Below are positions 1-11,670 of a DNA stretch of 64,000 nt, piece after piece. The notes below the pieces were generated by a model. The model searched no databases. It was not told the origin of the DNA and was given only the letters and a program-made list of their open reading frames with translations. The stretch comes from Congeria kusceri (taxonomy: Eukaryota; Mollusca; Bivalvia; Myida; Dreissenidae), in assembly GCA_027627225.1 (NCBI GenBank), contig CM051028.1, positions 26,373,343 to 26,437,342 on the forward strand. Reading direction: 5' to 3'. The position numbers and the translations under genes are program-made. Position 1 is the stretch's first letter. Each line of letters opens with the position of its first letter.

Positions 1-779
1 TATGTACGTTTGATATCAAATTATGACTCAATTAGTCTCTGTGCTGATCCAACCATCTAAGACGTGTAATATAAAGTTTACGATTACTTCTAAATATTGC
101 AGTATTGCGCATGATATTAAGTGGTAATGGAATATGGTTTGACCATTCAGAATGATGCAAATGTTTTCATCACTTAGTAAGAAGGAATATATCACACTAG
201 AAACATGTGAATTCATGAATGTTAATGCGCCTACGCTATATTATTATTTAATATACAGTTAGCTATCCTCAGTGCAATTTGCACAAGTCAAGAAGCACCA
301 AAACAATTACCAGTTGTCATTTTAAACAAAAATCATTCGTTCGCCAACAATGAAACCACATTTATTTCCAACTCACTAGAGCGTTCAAATCGCCAGCTAA
401 AATACTTGGCCATTTGTCTGAAATAAGTTAATTTCATTCTGTAAAATATCGAACAGATAGACATTCTAAATATTTTACGTCGGGTTCTGCTCAGGCCAAA
501 TACACACGCTAGTAAGATAAAAGTCTTCGCTTAGATAATAAAATAACTTTTCCAATTTTAACCACACAATTTCGTTTAAATAACTTTTAGCAGTTGAAAT
601 ACGCTTTAGTGATGGATTGCTTTACATATATTGTCAAATATAAGTTAAATAGGTCAATAACCCATGTTTCAAACAGTAAAATAAAATAAAATTACCAAAT
701 ATAATTAAAATATCCGCATTAGTAACTTTTGTATTTGTAAGTCCTTTTACATTCTAAGATACCGTTTGGTATTCAGGCT
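1..779. other. No gene recognised
   Basis: This is AT-rich sequence with only short, non-conserved open frames. I see no exon with matching splice sites and no recognisable repeat. Confidence 0.5.
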
Positions 780-1850
780 CCAGAACACACTATTTGCTGC
801 TACCGCTGCTGTTGATAAATATCGCGCTCTAGGGACGCGACAGAAAACCGTCGATGCACTGCGTGTCATAGCTAAGCCTTGCCCTCTTGCCTACTGCACG
901 TGCTTTCTAGAACAATGGCACTAAACTTAAGCGGCGGTTGGTAACGTCCTTCGGAAAGTGTTCTTTGACGTTGAATTTGGTTCCTTAAAGGTTTTGACTA
1001 GATTTACGCCAGAACTTAACAACAATGCTGCGTTGGTGTGGTTGATCTGCACTTATCTTTCCCCAATACGGTGACTCACAGCTCATATTGGAAACTGAAT
1101 CTTTGGAAATTTCCAGCTTTTCAACCACGATAGAACGTAACATCCGTTTCGTGTCGCCAGGCTTTGCTGACGGGTTTTCATTTATACTGGAAAATATTAC
1201 ATTATTCCGCATTGATTGTGCTCGTAGGTATTTTATTGTCTCTGATACTTCAGATTGTTCATGATGTAATTCGGAGATGAGGCTCTGCGACACTGCTCAT
1301 GCTATTTCTAGCGATAAAACAGTTTCAGCAATTTTATTAGAAATTTCGCTCTGTGTCTTACTATTATCTTGCACAAAGTTCCACCGCTTACCAAGCTCCA
1401 ATTTTACACTTTAATTTCTGCTCAAGGTTGTCTACATCGTCGAAATCTACGGTATGTGTTGCATTACAACTACAATATTCAGAAGCATACGGTATTTGAG
1501 CGAACCTGGATTCCGACGATGGGTTGTCTAGTGCTTCTATTCTTCTTTCATAATCTGCAATTTTATTGTATATTGATTGATTCATTGATGTGAGGAAATT
1601 CATATTATCAGAGTTGAAGGGTTGACTGACCTGAGATTCCGCTCCATTTCCGGAACAAACACTGAATTTTCACTGAGTCACTAAACAAAATGTTCCCCGT
1701 GACTAATATTATAACTAATGTTGTCATTATCACTCTAACTGCCGCTGCTCAAACCTTTAGATCTACGTTTGCTTTTTGAAGATTTTCTAAGACATTTTTG
1801 CTGTTAGCGTTGTTACTACTATGTTTGCGTTTGCGTGCTATGTTTACGTT
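780..1850 (-). pseudogene. Decayed LINE ORF1 (RNA-binding protein of a non-LTR retrotransposon)
   Basis: Several broken minus-strand reading frames line up in the order of a LINE ORF1 protein. First comes a basic N-terminal stretch (about 1740-1840), then a charged coiled-coil-like part (1388-1603, with YERRIEALDN). Next is an RRM-like core (985-1293, with RNNVIFS near the start and IVVKF near the end). Last is a C-terminal part at about 800-980 reading like the usual ORF1 ending (KEHF, then KARA.GKRA, then YIDG-like). Stop codons and frame changes separate these pieces, so the element is dead. It lies in the same orientation as the retrotransposon end at 63-64 kb, but a shared family cannot be shown. 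In living elements ORF1p coats the element RNA in the cytoplasm. The assignment rests on the order and character of motifs, not on an alignment. Confidence 0.6.
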
Positions 1851-2858
1851 CTTTTCCCAGGAACGGTTAGTTCACATAATTGATTAAAAATATGATGTTA
1901 AAACAAACTTCACGATCGTTCACTATTTTTCCGTGCTCATTTGATACGTTTGTAACAAACCGAGTTGTCGTTCGAAGGGGGAGGGGTAATCCGTAAATTT
2001 TTTACTCGTTTTATTATGACAATAATGACACCAGGCGTTTATTATTTTGTTATACATGTTAGCTCGTACATTTGTAACTCTGAAATCCATAGAATATAAA
2101 CAATAAATATATATGTTGATGCTAATATTCCTTTTCCGTTCCGTCATCAACACGACCACCTCTTTCACCCAAACCAACACAAATCATTGTGGAATTTATT
2201 TTAAGCAATTCAGACACACAGTGCTATTGAAAAAACTGTAGCCAGAGTTTCCATCAATATCACTATGGTCCGTCAAGGCGTTAACTAAAGGCTGAAATGA
2301 CAACATTGTAGATATAAAACCTGCTCAGTTGTGAAACTGAAATTAAAATATGTGATCAAATCGTATTTGTACCTATTCGTTAAGCATCATTGCTGAACAT
2401 TATGAACATAATGAGGTATGCAATTAAACAAATGTATTCAGTTTAGTCTTTAGTCCATAAAAACAAGCTGTAAAGTGATGACAATTTTAAAAGGTAACTT
2501 AAACAAGCGGCATACATTCCAAATGTGTTTTTAGTTTTTAGATGAAATCGTAACAAACGTTTATGTCATTGAAAGTGTTACAATACATAATAAACGACTG
2601 CGCAAGCAATCTGTTGAAACCACATCGTACGGTCGCATTTCTGTGACATCTGTTCTGAAATGATCATAGCTCCGAATGAGAATTATCCCTAAAAGTTGAA
2701 ACAGGCTATTTAACAGTAGAGCCACTCTTACTAAACAACAAGGGTTCGTTGATATAAAGCAAATAACAAACTGTGTTAATGGGATTTCGTTAACGAACAA
2801 TTTATTCAAACAAGATGTCTACAAGGCCCTAAAGCGCTCATCTGAATATGAAGAACTG
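1851..2858. other. No gene recognised
   Basis: AT-rich spacer between the LINE ORF1 relic and the first tandem array. Short open frames here have no recognisable domain or splice pattern. Confidence 0.45.
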
Positions 2859-4245
2859 GGCCTTGCGGTTTCAGAAGACTTTTAAAGTCATTTTGCTACT
2901 TAAGTCTATCAAAACCAAGTGACGCCTGGGGCGTGGCCAGTTTTTACCCCGGGGGTATAACAATCTTTGGAGATGATAACTAAACCATGTTACATTCCAA
3001 CTACTAAACCTCTGGGCCTTTCAGTTTCAGAGGAGAAGAGTTTCAAAGCCCACTTACGATACTTCTATTGAAACCATAGGACGCCCAGGGCGTGACCACT
3101 TTTTTACCCCAAGGGAATAATGTGTACTATCGTTGTAGAGGACCACTATACAATGTTACATACCAAATACGAATTATCTTGGCCTTGCGGTTTCTGATGA
3201 AATATTTTTCAAATCCACTTGCCATATAACTCTATAGTAAACACGTGACCCCGGAGCGTGGCTTCTTTTTGAGCCAGGGGCCTAATATGAACAATATTTC
3301 TAGAGAACCACTATACAATGTTTCACGCTGAAATATGAAACCTCTTGGCGTTGCGGTTTCAGAGGACAAGATTTTAAAGCTCACTTGCCATATAAGCCTA
3401 TTGTAACCATATGACCCCAGGGCGTGGCCGCTTTTTAGCCCAGGGACATAATTCGAAACTATACAATGTTTCATACCCAATACAAAACCTCTGCGACTTA
3501 CGATTTTAGAGGAGATGATTTATTAAGTCCACATGCCATATAAATCCATAGAAAACATATGACCTCTGGGCATGTCTTCTGTTTACTCCAGTGGCATAAT
3601 TTGAACAATCCTCGTAGAGGACCACTCTAAAATGTTTCATGCATAATATGAAACCAATTGGCCTTGCGGTTTCTGAGGAGAACATTTATAAGCTCTCGTG
3701 CCATAAAGTCTGTTGAAACAATATGATCCACAGGGCATGGCAAATTTTACCCCAGGGGCATAATTTGAACAATCTTTGTAGAGGACAACTATATGATGTT
3801 AAATACCGAACAGAAACCGCTGGGCCTTGTGGTTTCAGAGGAGAACATTTTACAAATCATTTTGCAGTTTTGACCCCAGGGAAATAATTTCTACACATTG
3901 CGAAGAGTATCACTAGAGAATGTTACATATCAAATAAGAAAACTCTCAGCCTTGAGGTTTCAGAGGAGAATTGTTTTAAAGTTTACACATTTTAAATATA
4001 ATTTTAGCTCTGCTGTCCTACATATGCAGCCGACGTGGAGGATTTTATACAGCTTTGAAAGAAGGTCACCCAAGGATTATTCCTGTGAAGTTTTATGAAA
4101 ATCTGCCAAGCGGTGTAGAAGGAGTTGTTGTTTGAATGAAAACGTTGACGGGCGAAGGACGACGCACGACAGACGACGGACAAAAGGATCGCGGGTTCGA
4201 TTTCCAGCACATGAGCACTTTGTGCTCAGGTGAGCTAAAACGAGT
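2859..4245. repeat. Tandem-array repeat element, ~160-bp units (family 1)
   Basis: About eight diverged units of 150-166 bp follow one another. The anchor GGCCTTGCGGTTTCAGAGG recurs, with changes, near 2864, 3015, 3181, 3347, 3494, 3660, 3823 and 3950. Each unit also carries a GACCCCAGGGCGTGG-like block and a GAGGACCACTATACAATGTT-like block. The right end (about 4138-4245) is a terminal module: GTTGACG, a run of GACGACGCACGAC-type words, ACAAAAGGATC, then a hairpin-prone GAGCAC...GTGCTCAGGTGAGC. That module appears inverted at the start of the arrays at 5346 and 11671, which have a different core unit. No coding capacity is visible. Confidence 0.8.
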
Positions 4246-5345
4246 TTAATCAGTATTCTAGCATTTACAAGATAATTTACATAAATACAATATAGAAACG
4301 AATACTGTCTTACATGTTAGGTAGTTTTTTTTTCTTGTCTTTATAATTCCTGTCATTGTTAAAATGAAATGAATAAATGAACATTCCATTTTTAGGTTTT
4401 ATTACACCAGTGAGGTCCTTCATATTTATGTATCATTAATTGTTTAACCTAGTTATATACATATTAATTTAATATTACTTTAAGTCATGTTAAATTGATA
4501 AAATTATTGAAATATTTCGTCCAATCAATTTAGATTGTAAAATAAGACCATGACGTTACTTATTGGTAAAATAAATTATAAAATATAGATATTTGCACAA
4601 ATGTCACCACTGACACGGTGGCGGCATTCTGAATACAATCTTTTAATGTTTGAGAAATGCTAAAATCGATTTCAACGTATCACTTTGGCCATGGTTATCC
4701 GATATGTTTGACAGACTTAAAAACAACCGACAACATACGCCGAATTGCCATTGCGACCGGCAACAGAATTAGAACGCCTTAATCTGGGAACTGAGGTCCG
4801 AGCACCAGCCAGGCAACACCCGCAGACTAAAACTAACAATGTAATATGCATGACCTTGTATGCATTAAACTATTAATAATAAATGTTTGCAAAAATACGT
4901 TGTATATAGATTCTAGAGTATATTGAAATCAAATAAAAGAAAAGAACATTCTTAATATCAAATCATTTATACAATAAATAAAATGTAAAATGCGGTTGAT
5001 ACAGTTTGAATGCAATAGCTTGTTCTGATGCATGTTGTAAGTAACTTCAATGAAGTCTTTTTTGTTTGATTGCTTTGGTGGAAGACTGTAAATTATAATT
5101 ACAGTTTGATAGTCAAAAGATCACTGGTACAAGTGATGTATGTCGATTTGCGCGATGACAATTACATACTTCAGGATAACATAACTTTTAAAATATAGCT
5201 TTACACCACAGACATACAACATGTAACAACTCGTATTTAAAGGAAAATGATCAGGAGTATTTTATACCAACTTTTGTACACAATTATGTCACTTTGTTTA
5301 TGGTATTGACATCGATAGAAGACGTAAATTATTTTTGTAGGTCAT
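4246..5345. other. No gene recognised
   Basis: AT-rich spacer between two tandem-array elements. A less AT-rich patch at about 4735-4850 has an open plus-strand frame but no recognisable domain or convincing splice sites, so I do not call it. Confidence 0.4.
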
Positions 5346-6795
5346 TAAAATAGAATTGGTGAGCTTTTGTGATCGTCTTTTGTCAGTCGTCCGTCGTGCG
5401 TCGTACGTCGTCAACATTTACCTTGTGAACACTCTAGATGCCAAATTTATTGCCCAGTCTTCTGGAAACATGCTCAAAAAGTTGTCCCAATGATATTTCG
5501 AATATTTTTGATACTGGGTCATGTGGGATCAAAAACTAGGTCATTAGGTCGAATTGAAGAAGAAGCATGTTTTCTCGAAGTCACATTTTTGCCCGATGAA
5601 ACTTGCTTAGAACATTTTTGTTCTCATGATATCTAGGCCGCGTTCGAAAATGGTTCCGCTCGGTTGAAAAACAAGGCCGCCAAGGGGCGCGGCAGTTTTC
5701 CTTATATGGCTTAAAAAAAAATGTGAACACACTAGAAGTCACATTTTTGCCCAATCAACATGATACTAGCTAAGAATATTTGTTATTATGATATCTCGGC
5801 CGAGTTTGAAAACAGATTCGCTCCGTTGAAAGACATGGCCTACAGGGGCGGGGCAGTTTTCCTTATATGGCTTTAGAAAAAGCTTGATAACACTTCAAAA
5901 TTCGCATATTTTGCTCAATCAACATGAAACTTGATTAGAACATTTGTTGTTATTTTATCTCGGCCGAGTTCGAAAATGGTTCCTCTCCGTTGAAAAAATA
6001 TAGCTGTATTGACCACTTTAAAAAGCTTGTGAACACACTAGAGGCCACATTTATTGCTCAGTCTTCAGGAAACTTCCCCAACACATTTGTTCTAATGATA
6101 TTGAGTTCGAAACTGGGTCAAGTGGGGTCCAATACTAGGTCACTAGGTCAAATTGAATAATAAGCTTGTAAATATACTAGAAGTCATATTTTTTTCCAAT
6201 CGTCTTGAAACTCGCTCAGAATTTTTGTTTAAAAAAATATCTCGGTCGAATTCGAAACTGGGTTACGTGGGGTCAAAAACTGGGTCACCAGGCCAAATTG
6301 CAGAAAAAGATTGTGAACACTCTAGATGCCACATTTGAAGCCCAATCATCATGAAAATTGCTCAGAACATTTGTCCCAATGATATCTCAGACGAGTTCAA
6401 AACTGGGTAGGGCAAATTGAAAAAAAGGTTGTGAACACTCTAGAAGTCACATTTTTTCCCAATTATCTTGAAACTTGCTCAGAACATTTGTTTTAAATGA
6501 TATCTAGAATGAGTTCAAAAGTGCGTCATAAGAAGTAAAAACTAGGTCACCAGGCCAAATTTAACAAAAAACAAGTAAATACTCAAATTAGAGTCCACAT
6601 TTATTGGCCAATCATCACGAAACTTGCTTAGAACATTTATCCCAATGATATCTGAGACAAGTTCGAAACCAGGTCACATGTGGTCAAAACATAGGTCACC
6701 AGGCCAAATTGAACACTCTAGAGACCACATTTTTAGCCGAATATGCATTAAAATTGCTCAAAACAGGTGAGCGGCCTAGGGCCTTATGTTCAATA
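5346..6795. repeat. Tandem-array repeat element, ~130-165-bp units (family 2)
   Basis: The element opens with the terminal module GGTGAGCTTTTGTGATCG followed by TTTTGTC and GTCGTCCGTCGTGCGTCGT. It continues as about ten diverged units anchored on CACATTTTTGCCCAATC (near 5443, 5582, 5744, 6056, 6186, 6329, 6448, 6596 and 6727). Between anchors come GAACATTTGTTCTAATGATATC, CGGCCGAGTTCGAAA and GGTCACCAGGTCAAATTG-like words. It closes with CAGGTGAGCGGCCTAGGGCC at about 6764. The unit family and both ends match the larger array at 11.7-13.4 kb. Confidence 0.85.
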
Positions 6796-6849
6796 TGGAC
6801 CTCTTATGTAAAATATAATTTGTTTTCGGTGTTTTATTTATTAAGATAC

Positions 6850-7093
6850 CTTCTTTCTTTCCCACTGAATTGAAAGTCGGTCCTTTCCATACGCGTTTGC
6901 AGATACACATTGGCATTCAGTTGTAGACACAATTTCCGCTTTAGATACGTTAACAACACAGTACGAGCTGTTTTCACCATCGTCTTTAATCCAATACACA
7001 TATCCGACAGGATTGCTAACCACCATACAGCGTAGAATTATAAACATTGTATCTCCGTCTTGGAAGAAGGTTTTATGTGTATTTTGGGTATTA
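6850..7093 (-). pseudogene. M1 exon: membrane-proximal Ig-like domain, frameshifted
   Basis: The acceptor is CTAATTTCAG and the donor AAG|GTATCT. The core has Ig features (GDTMFIILRC, then SNPVGYVYWI, then TECQCVSANAYG) and aligns with M2 exon 22762-22490 (SNPVG, then FECVASNIYG). The first ~30 bases read well in one frame (IPKIHIKPSS) and the rest in another. The exon length, 244, leaves remainder 1 on division by 3, whereas the M2 counterpart is 273. This supports a frameshift. Confidence 0.6.
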
Positions 7094-7490
7094 CTGAAAT
7101 TAGTAAGCAAACATATATATTTATTTTGTGCAGAGAATATGATAATGAGGACATCAACACTAATAATAATAATTTCTTTCAAAAACATATCTTTGATGTT
7201 TTACCTTGGCATGTAAGCATACTCATACAACATTATGTTATAAATTCAAACAAATTTCAGAGAACATTAACACTAATAATAATAATATTTTCGTAAACAA
7301 AAGTTTTTGCGTTATTTAAGACAACGAATTGGTTTAAATAATGATCTGTCACGGGACTGTTACTGTTTCTTCAAAAATATATCTTTGATGTTTTACCTTG
7401 GCATGTAAGCATACTCACACAACACTATGTTATAAATTCAAACAAATTTCAGAGAAAACAATCCCCGTAGTTAACAGAACATATGCTTAC

Positions 7491-7778
7491 AATGCAGGTT
7501 CAGAATGTAATACTCTTTCAGTCAGACTTCGAACGCACATTCCACGTGACATGTGATTCTGTATCCAGATGAATTTTGGGAAACATTGACATGTAGTAAT
7601 GACATATCTCCTTCTTGATTTGAAACGTTGCTTAAATTTATGTCTGGGATATCTGATGTCCATTGAAAATCACAAGCAATGTTGCCATCGTATAATCTGC
7701 ATTCTATATCTAGTTGAGACCAAGATGTTTCATTCGCCGGTGTCTGAGGTGGTATTATGTACAAGCCTGAAGGAAGAT
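7491..7778 (-). pseudogene. M1 exon: domain-5-type Ig-like domain (copy 2), nonsense codon
   Basis: This 288-bp exon has acceptor CTTACAG and donor CATT|GTAAGC, phase 1-1. It starts LPSGLYIIPPQTP and keeps CDFQWTSDIPD and YRITCHVECA. Just after that block an in-frame TGA (about 7521-7524) interrupts the strand that reads KADYIL in the neighbouring copy. The codons after the stop (LKEYYIL) still match, so the TGA is a point lesion in a conserved exon. Confidence 0.7.
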
Positions 7779-8125
7779 CTGTAAGACAAATCGAAACCTT
7801 AGAAAATAAGGCAATTCGATTAAAATTAGTATTATTCACTTATGTATGTAAGTTGTTTTATAGCTTGAGAATTTGTTTTGACAAAACATTTGCTGTATTG
7901 GCATTTTTCGCTTGTCATAAATACATATATATGACTATTTGACTAGAATGGTTTCTCTTTTACTGATGCAGCTTAATTTTCGAAATGGGCCGAAATCATG
8001 TATAATTCATTAAGTCACTTAACTCAAATTCAAACTATAAATAATCTTTGTTTACGCTGTTGCTTCAAAAGACTATGTTGTTGTTTTTTACAGGATAGCG
8101 TTCATAGATGTGGTGGAACACATAC

Positions 8126-8410
8126 TGGGTTCATCCAGAATGTAATCGGCCTTAAGATGAACATCAAACTCGGCACACTTCACTTCACAGGTAATGCGGT
8201 GCCCTGATGCGTTCGCTGAAATATTGAACACGGTGTTGGAAATGTTATGATTGGAAACAGTGCCAAACTGTATGATGGCCATATCTGACGTCCATTCAAA
8301 GTGGCATTTGGCATTGTTGCTGCCTACCTCGCACCCAGCATGTAATTGATACCAAGAGGAGGTTTCCGTTGGAGACATTGATGGTATTATCTTAAGTTTG
8401 GACGGAGGAT
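8126..8410 (-). pseudogene. M1 exon: domain-5-type Ig-like domain (copy 1)
   Basis: This 285-bp open exon lies between acceptor TTATAG and donor CCCA|GTATGT, phase 1-1. It starts DPPSKLKIIP, close to PPSKLTIIP of domain 5 in the intact gene. It keeps the family Cys/Trp pattern CHFEWTSD and the C-terminal ITCEVKC block with paired cysteines. Confidence 0.7.
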
Positions 8411-8979
8411 CTATAATTTGAAATATCTTAGTTTTCATTAATATTTAAACACAATATTTATCATAATAGTTTGGAAACTACTAATCTAAATATAAAATTT
8501 ATTGAACATCATTGCATTTATGTTATTATCCTTCAACAGTAAATATATGCAGAAAAGACTTAGTTCCAACTTGTACGATGCAGCAATTATTTAACATAAA
8601 CTTGACGTACAGAGAACAAATACAATAACTTTTTCTTCATTTAGTGAAAATATATTTATCTAGGCTTTATTGCGAAACGTTGTTTGATTGTTGTGCATAC
8701 CGGTTTTCATTTGTTAAGCATATCTTTTAATAATTTGACTAATGTTTTAAATCTGTTACTTCAATACGTTATATAGCAATCAAATTATGATTGATTTGAT
8801 TGTTTATTACATTTGCGACAGCTATGACCATGTCCCTTTTAGTTGTTTTTCTTCAAACTATAATACCAGTTTTTATTCCGGATGTGTAAATGATCAAACT
8901 GTAATAAATGTAAATCCTGTATCTGCAACATAATATATATGTATTACTCGTATTGTATTATACTATTTCAAACCATTAC

Positions 8980-9282
8980 CTTGTAAAACGAGTTCAACTG
9001 TATTTGACAACGCGCCATAAAGATCGACGTTAACCAAGGAGTTGTTCCAGTACGCGTCAATTTGTGTGAGCACTAACGCAAGCAATCCATTTGATATATA
9101 TGTTGTGTAATTAGGACATTCCACAAAATAAGTTTCTTTTTCAAACTTAACATTCGCTTTGATTGATGCTGTCATGTCTTTCGTAAAACACAAATTAGGT
9201 TGGAACGGCAACGTTACATTTCTGCCGATGAAAACTGGCTCTATCAGAACAAGAGGCCCTTTCGAGTGTGAAGTTATCTTTC
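8980..9282 (-). pseudogene. M1 exon: first Ig-like domain
   Basis: This 303-bp exon has acceptor TTTCAG and donor G|GTAATG, phase 1-1, and is open throughout. It reads FIGRNVTLPFQ near the start and NTVELVLQG at the end, matching the FVGREVILNF and NAVKLTLK ends of domain 1 in the intact gene. The Trp-Asn (YWNNSL) near the end matches KTWDKA there. The exon itself is undamaged; it is called a pseudogene because of the breaks downstream. Confidence 0.7.
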
Positions 9283-10500
9283 CTGAAACTGATTTTTTTT
9301 AATAAATATTGTTATTCTCTGTTATGCATTGTGAGAGAAAAGTCACTTCATAATTGTCATCGTTTTTTTATATAATATATTATATACTAGACGTTCCAAG
9401 CAATCCGTTGGGAAGTTTTTCCTTGCATTATTAACTAACAAAATGATGTACAGTGAATGATTATACGATCTCACACTATAATAACCTATTTGGTTAAGAT
9501 AAAATGTATTGTAATCTCGTGACAATAATAATAAATAATCATTGCAAGCATTAACGAGAAAAAAAATAATATTGTTATAATGAATTCAAATTAAAAAAAA
9601 AAAAGTTATTATCATTTTTGTAAATTTTAAAATCACTATTTACTGAGAAATATGAATATGCTCCACAACTGGTAACGGTTCCTATAAATTAGATACATGT
9701 TCACTTGTGCAGTCGTTCAGCATGGTGAAGAATTCAATCTTTAATTGGCTCTATAGCGGATTGTTTAATTGTTTCGTCTCACTTCAGTAATATCTTCCCT
9801 GTACTGAGTCAGTGAGTGTGAATACATATAATATTTAAAAAACTTGATAAGTATTCAACTCTAACCTTAACTTTTATTTATCTCACCCTTTGAGTATTAA
9901 AACGGATAAATATTTATTAAACTGGCTTTGTTTTCCATTACTGTCAGTACCGTTTAATTCCATTTAGCCGTGATCTAGGTCAGTGTATTACTCCACGTTC
10001 CAAATATAAACAAACAACAATAATCAATTACAAAATAGATATATAATTTAAAAAATGATTATCAATTTATCGTTGTTAATTTGTCAATAGTAATAGTAAT
10101 GCATAGTAATCTTTTTGTAAAATACGAACGTACACTTTCAAAGACTTAAATCAAAAAGTACATGTGACTTAAAAAAAAAACACAGTAAACGGCAATGTCG
10201 TTCCAACTAAGTTTTGATTGGATTGGTATATGTCAACGTTCTATTATATACGCATGTATTGTGAAATGTACAGCCATTGTACAGCCATTGTCAGTTATGG
10301 TTTTTAAATGTCTTCCATTACAAAAAGTAGATAACCTGAATTACTGAAAGACGACTCGACATTACTCAAACTAGTGTGTATTGTCGTTTTGTTGTGCTTA
10401 TTTATATCTAATAAGCGACTGCATTTGCAAAATAACCAAATGACTTTTACTGTTAAAACATAACAATCCCTCTGTATATTTTAAATTAACTAAAAGAGGT
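9283..10500. other. No gene recognised
   Basis: This lies upstream of M1, where a signal-peptide exon would be expected. I found no hydrophobic ATG-led frame with a usable phase-1 donor. The sequence is AT-rich with A-runs near 9590 and 10170. Confidence 0.4.
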
Positions 10501-10504
10501 GTAT

Positions 10505-10935
10505 GAATATGTTATACTTTGGGGCTATAAATAAAAAAAATTGCACGATAAACTTAAACGTCACACGTTCGTGTATTCTGACGCACAAATGACGTCATAA
10601 GTGATTTCAAAATTGTTTATCAGAAGTATGGTTGGGACAAAGTTCCATATTGGGTGCGTCATTGTCACTAAATCTTTAAAGAGTTTTACCATGTGTTTTC
10701 TGTAAAAAAAATGTATGTAAATACTGTTCATGTATATTAACTTGCCAAGGGAGGTAAACCACAAGTGGTAGATCGATGTTATTGATAGAAAAATAGTGCG
10801 TTGTATGTTATATTTTCACTGCAGTGAAAATGTAAAATTGTATATGTTCACTGCTCGAACAGTGAAAATATTATTTTTATTTCACCAACATTCTATATTT
10901 ATTTTATTTTTTATTTTTTTTTAAGCATATAACAT
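10505..10935. repeat. Dispersed repeat, copy 1
   Basis: Diverged but collinear with 25836-26265. Shared blocks include CGTGTATTCTGACG, CCATATT.TG.G.GTC.TTGTC, CTTGCCAAGGG.GGTAAACCAC and TTTTCACTGCAGTGAAAAT (a palindrome), followed by TTCACTGCT.GAACAGTGAA, another palindrome. No coding capacity is seen. The partner copy has clear terminal inverted repeats, so a small non-autonomous DNA transposon is the best guess. Confidence 0.7.
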
Positions 10936-11670
10936 CCTTTTCCCGTGTGCCTTCAAGACTTTGTAGAAAGTTTCCTTCTTTGATCTCTTTAACATGTACC
11001 CATAATTATTTTCATTCATTATGAACGGGTTTAATGTGCATCAGAAATTGCTGCGTTTGTTACATTCTAACCGTGTTGTATTTACGTTTTTGGTAATCGG
11101 AAGGACAGCTTTGTTGCTATGTGATTTGCAATGCTTAATGATTACATTTCATTACATACGCTTAGATACTAGTATGCTAGTATGCTAATAAATGTAGACC
11201 AAGTGCGAATTATTATAACAACTCGATGTGTTGCATCCAAGGATCCCCAGACTAAACATGTTTTTTGTTCCTTATCAAACTGCTATATCACGGCTAGGAG
11301 ATACACCGGACCAGCTCATTTGGAGGTGTTAAGAAAATGTCCGTTGGTGACGTCCAAGGTGGTCCGGTTGGATAAAAATTGTGTAAACAGTAAGCACGAC
11401 TTTCAATTGTGTATTATTCTCTCCTTGTAACGGTGCTTTTTAAGAAATTTCATTACCAGGAATGGTAAAAGAACACTCGGTCGAAGTTTCATTTAATGGT
11501 TTACAAAAAATTAAGGCTGTTGGAATTTTATTTGTTGATATCATTGTAAAATTGTATATGCCCCGTCATGTTTTACCGATCTGAATTTTTACTACTACCG
11601 ACTATGAAGTATGCAACATCTGTCGATGATCACAAATATTACTGTCTTCATAGACCATTTTAAGCTCACC

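Larger units (their letters stand above)
6850..9282 (-). pseudogene. IgSF receptor gene copy M1, broken and partial
   Basis: Four minus-strand exons resemble those of the intact receptor at 29.4-34.7 kb. In transcript order they are a first-domain exon (9282-8980), two domain-5-type exons (8410-8126 and 7778-7491) and a further Ig exon (7093-6850). The first three have AG acceptors, GT donors, phase 1-1 boundaries and lengths divisible by three. Two breaks are visible: an in-frame TGA near the end of 7778-7491, and a length of 244 in the last exon with its conserved halves in different frames. No signal-peptide, transmembrane or tail exon was found; the array at 5.3-6.8 kb lies where they would be expected. 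Domains equivalent to 2, 3 and 4 of the intact gene are absent. Most likely a truncated pseudogene. Exon skipping could in principle bypass some damage. Confidence 0.7.

Noticed and set aside
2859..4245. CRISPR array
   Set aside because: Units are ~160 bp, diverged along their whole length, with no constant short repeats separated by unique spacers; the context is eukaryotic.
4735..4850. Possible plus-strand exon in a less AT-rich patch
   Set aside because: No splice sites, no partner exons and no recognisable motif.
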